This document shows positions 6,847 through 8,333 of a stretch of 8,333 nt of DNA, one piece after another; position 1 is the stretch's first letter; each line of letters starts with the position of its first letter. The stretch is from contig JAFPYA010000176.1 of assembly GCA_017412445.1 (NCBI GenBank), positions 1-8,333 of the forward strand, in the 5' to 3' direction. A program made the position numbers and the translations under genes. Below the pieces are notes generated by a model, which saw only the letters and a list, made by a program, of their open reading frames with translations, had not been told where the DNA came from and did not search any database. This stretch comes from Clostridia bacterium (GTDB taxonomy: Bacteria; Bacillota; Clostridia; Christensenellales; Aristaeellaceae).

Positions 6847-6891
6847 AGAGCCGCTCCCGAAATTTACTCAAGGGAGCGGTTCTCTTTTGTT
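6847..6891 (+). terminator. Intrinsic terminator of the xylan operon
   Basis: AGAGCCGCTCCC (6847-6858) pairs with GGGAGCGGTTCT (6872-6883) over 12 positions, eleven Watson-Crick and one G-U, around a 13-base loop. CTTTTGTT follows. The stem is GC-rich, begins 14 bases after the xylanase stop, and separates the operon from the maf promoters. Confidence 0.9.
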
Positions 6892-6909
6892 ATGCGTTTA
6901 TGTGTACTC

Positions 6910-6938
6910 TTGTCACAAATATTTTGCCATTACATAAT
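6910..6938 (+). promoter_or_regulatory. Candidate upstream promoter for maf-mreB
   Basis: TTGTCA (6910-6915) and CATAAT (6933-6938) are separated by 17 bases, each box matching the sigma-A consensus at five of six positions. It lies just after the operon terminator in an AT-rich gap, about 95 bases before the maf ATG. The AT-richness raises the chance of a false match. Confidence 0.45.
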
Positions 6939-6967
6939 TTATTTGCATTATATGAACACATTTATCA

Positions 6968-6997
6968 TTGTAACTTCAGATGCTTTTGTGGTATAAT
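6968..6997 (+). promoter_or_regulatory. Candidate proximal promoter for maf-mreB with extended -10
   Basis: A perfect TATAAT at 6992-6997 is preceded by TGG (6989-6991), an extended -10 element. A weak -35 (TTGTAA, 6968-6973) lies 18 bases upstream. Predicted start is about 7004, giving a leader of about 30 bases. An extended -10 often compensates for a poor -35, so this is the stronger of the two candidates before maf. Confidence 0.65.
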
Positions 6998-7033
6998 AGA
7001 TAAGTAGAATTATATACACTCAGTGAGGGAATT

Positions 7034-7591
7034 ATGAGGTTTGTGCTGGCCTCCGCTTCGCCGAGGCGCAGAGAGATACTTACAAAGCTAGGCTACAGCT
7101 TTATCGTAATTTCGTCTAACGCGCCCGAGGACGATGTGCAGGGCACGATTAGCGAGAAGGTGCGCAAACTTGCCGAAAGAAAGGCCGTAAGCGTTGCTGC
7201 AATAGAGAAAGACGCGCTGATAATCGCTGCAGATACTTTGGTTGGTCTGGACGGAGAGACGCTCGGAAAGCCCAAAGACAAGGCCGATGCCGTTCAAATG
7301 CTAAAAATGCTGAGCGGCAGGATGCACGAGGTCACAACAGGCATATGCCTTATAAACACGCTCTCAGAGCAGAAGCTTGTTTCTTCGGAAACCACATATG
7401 TCGAATTCAGAGAAATGAGCAAAAATGAAATTGATGAGTATGTGGAAACAGGCGAGCCGATGGACAAGGCCGGTAGCTATGCCATACAGGGTGGCGCCGC
7501 AAAGTTTGTGAAAAAATACACAGGCTCATATGATAACATTGTCGGCTTTCCGTCCGAACTGTTTTCGGACATGCTCAAAAAACTAATATAG
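7034..7591 (+). CDS. maf: Maf-family nucleoside triphosphate pyrophosphatase (dTTP/UTP type)
   Basis: A 185-residue complete Maf protein, a house-cleaning enzyme that hydrolyses non-canonical or excess nucleoside triphosphates to the monophosphate and pyrophosphate in the cytoplasm. Visible family marks are LASASPRRREIL (5-16), Asp67 in IIAADTLV (the usual catalytic aspartate), LGKP (77-80), and AGSYAIQGGAAKFV followed by GSYDNIVGFP (146-173). The AIQG/GFP form resembles the dTTP/UTP-preferring subgroup (YhdE-like) more than the 7-methyl-GTP subgroup (YceF-like). The ATG at 7034 follows GAGGGA (7025-7030) closely. Length is normal for the family. The mreB homologue begins 12 bases after its stop, so the two are almost certainly co-transcribed, as maf commonly is with cell-shape genes in Bacillota. 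Confidence 0.94.
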   Translation: MRFVLASASPRRREILTKLGYSFIVISSNAPEDDVQGTISEKVRKLAERKAVSVAAIEKDALIIAADTLVGLDGETLGKPKDKADAVQMLKMLSGRMHEVTTGICLINTLSEQKLVSSETTYVEFREMSKNEIDEYVETGEPMDKAGSYAIQGGAAKFVKKYTGSYDNIVGFPSELFSDMLKKLI

Positions 7592-7603
7592 GCGGAGGTC
7601 ATA

Positions 7604-8333
7604 ATGCCCGCAATTTCGTTTATAGGCAATATAGCTGCCGATATGGGCAGTACAAACACATATATACTCACCGATGAGAAGGCCGTCGTTTACAGTTGTG
7701 CCAGCGCTGTGCTTGTGGATTCCGCGCGTCCGACCGAGGTCTATGCCACGGGCGATGAGGCCAGACACATGGACGGCCGCACTGGGGATGACGCAATGCT
7801 CATCTCCCCCATCTCTTATGGCGGCGTCGCAGACAGCGAGCTTGCGGCGATACTTCTTTTAAGTGCGATAGAAAAAGCGAGCAGCAAGCGCAAATCGCTT
7901 GAAAAGAGCCGTCTCGTTCTGACTGTGCCGGACGGCGCCACGCGTGTTGAACGCGCCGCGCTCGTAAGCGCCGCGCAGCTGACCGGTGCAAAGCGCATAA
8001 TGGTCGTAAAGGCTCCCGTAGCGGCAGCCGTAAACATGAAGCGTCACATAGACAAGTCCGAGGCACAGTTGATAGTCAGCATAGGCTCGAATGTGACCGA
8101 AGTCTGCGTAATAAGCGCCTACGGCATAGTGCTAAACCGCCATACGAAAACCGGAAGCTCCGCTTTTGACGATGCGATAATAGAATTCGTTCGCAAGAAA
8201 CACGGCCTTGTGATTTCCAAGTCGATCGCCATGGAGCTCAAAAAGGAGCTCGGTAGCGCTGTAAAACCCCGCATGGATAATGTACAGACGCTCAGCGGCC
8301 GCGATATCAGAAACGGCCGTCCCGTAACCGCGA
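7604..8333 (+). CDS. mreB: Divergent MreB-family actin-like protein, 3' end outside window
   Basis: An open frame of 243 codons runs off the window end; full MreB is about 330-350 residues, so roughly a quarter is missing. The ATG follows GGAGGT (7594-7599) by four bases. MreB normally forms ATP-dependent filaments on the inner membrane that guide wall synthesis. MreB-like order is clear: ADMGSTNTYI (12-21, phosphate-1, normally DLGTANT), GDEARHMDGRTGD (50-62), ISYGGVADSEL (70-80), VPDGATRVERAAL (108-120), PVAAAV (138-143), VTEVCVIS (164-171), DDAIIEFVRKKHGL (189-202), and SGRDIRNGRP (231-240). Key sites differ. The usual EEP before the AAA run is KAP (136-138), replacing the catalytic Glu with Ala137. 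The phosphate-2 loop DIGGGTTE is SIGSNVTE (159-166), losing the Asp and two glycines. The GGD of the nucleotide pocket is changed to GSS (184-186). ATP hydrolysis may be lost. No frameshift is seen, so it is a gene under selection, not an obvious pseudogene. Confidence 0.85.
   Translation, partial: MPAISFIGNIAADMGSTNTYILTDEKAVVYSCASAVLVDSARPTEVYATGDEARHMDGRTGDDAMLISPISYGGVADSELAAILLLSAIEKASSKRKSLEKSRLVLTVPDGATRVERAALVSAAQLTGAKRIMVVKAPVAAAVNMKRHIDKSEAQLIVSIGSNVTEVCVISAYGIVLNRHTKTGSSAFDDAIIEFVRKKHGLVISKSIAMELKKELGSAVKPRMDNVQTLSGRDIRNGRPVTA

Noticed and set aside
7800..8066. Minus-strand frames opposite the MreB homologue
   Set aside because: The + strand frame aligns with MreB across its visible length and has a good ribosome binding site; the minus frames are Arg/Cys/Ala-rich shadows.

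Overview
The window most likely comes from a Gram-positive, Clostridia-like member of the Bacillota, possibly a plant-fibre degrader from a gut or rumen. This rests on strong AGGAGG-type ribosome binding sites before nearly every gene, near-perfect sigma-A promoters, a maf gene followed directly by an mreB homologue, a tandem SH3-domain protein and a GH127/GH10 polysaccharide locus. By eye the coding DNA has an intermediate GC content and the intergenic regions are AT-rich. All genes are on the + strand. No tRNA, rRNA, CRISPR array or insertion sequence was seen, and no gene-free stretch exceeds about 200 bases.

Layout. (1) Positions 2-904: the C-terminal part of a protein with four bacterial SH3 (SH3b) repeats and a Ser/Gly linker. 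Its N terminus lies outside the window. (2) Positions 905-1002: a compact control region with a perfect consensus promoter (TTGACA, 17 bp, TATAAT), a palindrome across its -35/spacer, and a terminator-like hairpin straddling the predicted transcription start. (3) Positions 1003-6832: an apparent four-gene operon encoding a Gfo/Idh/MocA oxidoreductase, an imidazolonepropionase-like amidohydrolase, a cytoplasmic GH127 beta-L-arabinofuranosidase-type enzyme and a secreted CBM22-GH10 endo-xylanase. It ends at a clear intrinsic terminator (6847-6891). (4) Positions 6892-7033: an AT-rich gap with two candidate promoters. (5) Positions 7034-8333: maf, then an MreB homologue cut off by the window end.

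How the genes may work together. The xylanase carries an export signal and a xylan-binding module, so it should cut xylan or arabinoxylan outside the cell. The GH127 enzyme has no export signal and keeps all expected catalytic and zinc-binding residues, so it should trim arabinofuranose from imported fragments. The oxidoreductase and amidohydrolase are the puzzle: they lead the operon, but neither belongs to the standard xylan or arabinose pathway. An oxidise-then-hydrolyse step on a released sugar or substituent is possible but unproven. No transporter or regulator lies in the window.

The most notable oddity outside the operon is the MreB homologue. It aligns along its visible length with MreB but has changed residues at the catalytic glutamate and the phosphate-2 loop, which suggests an MreB paralogue with lost or altered ATPase activity at the place where the canonical gene normally sits.
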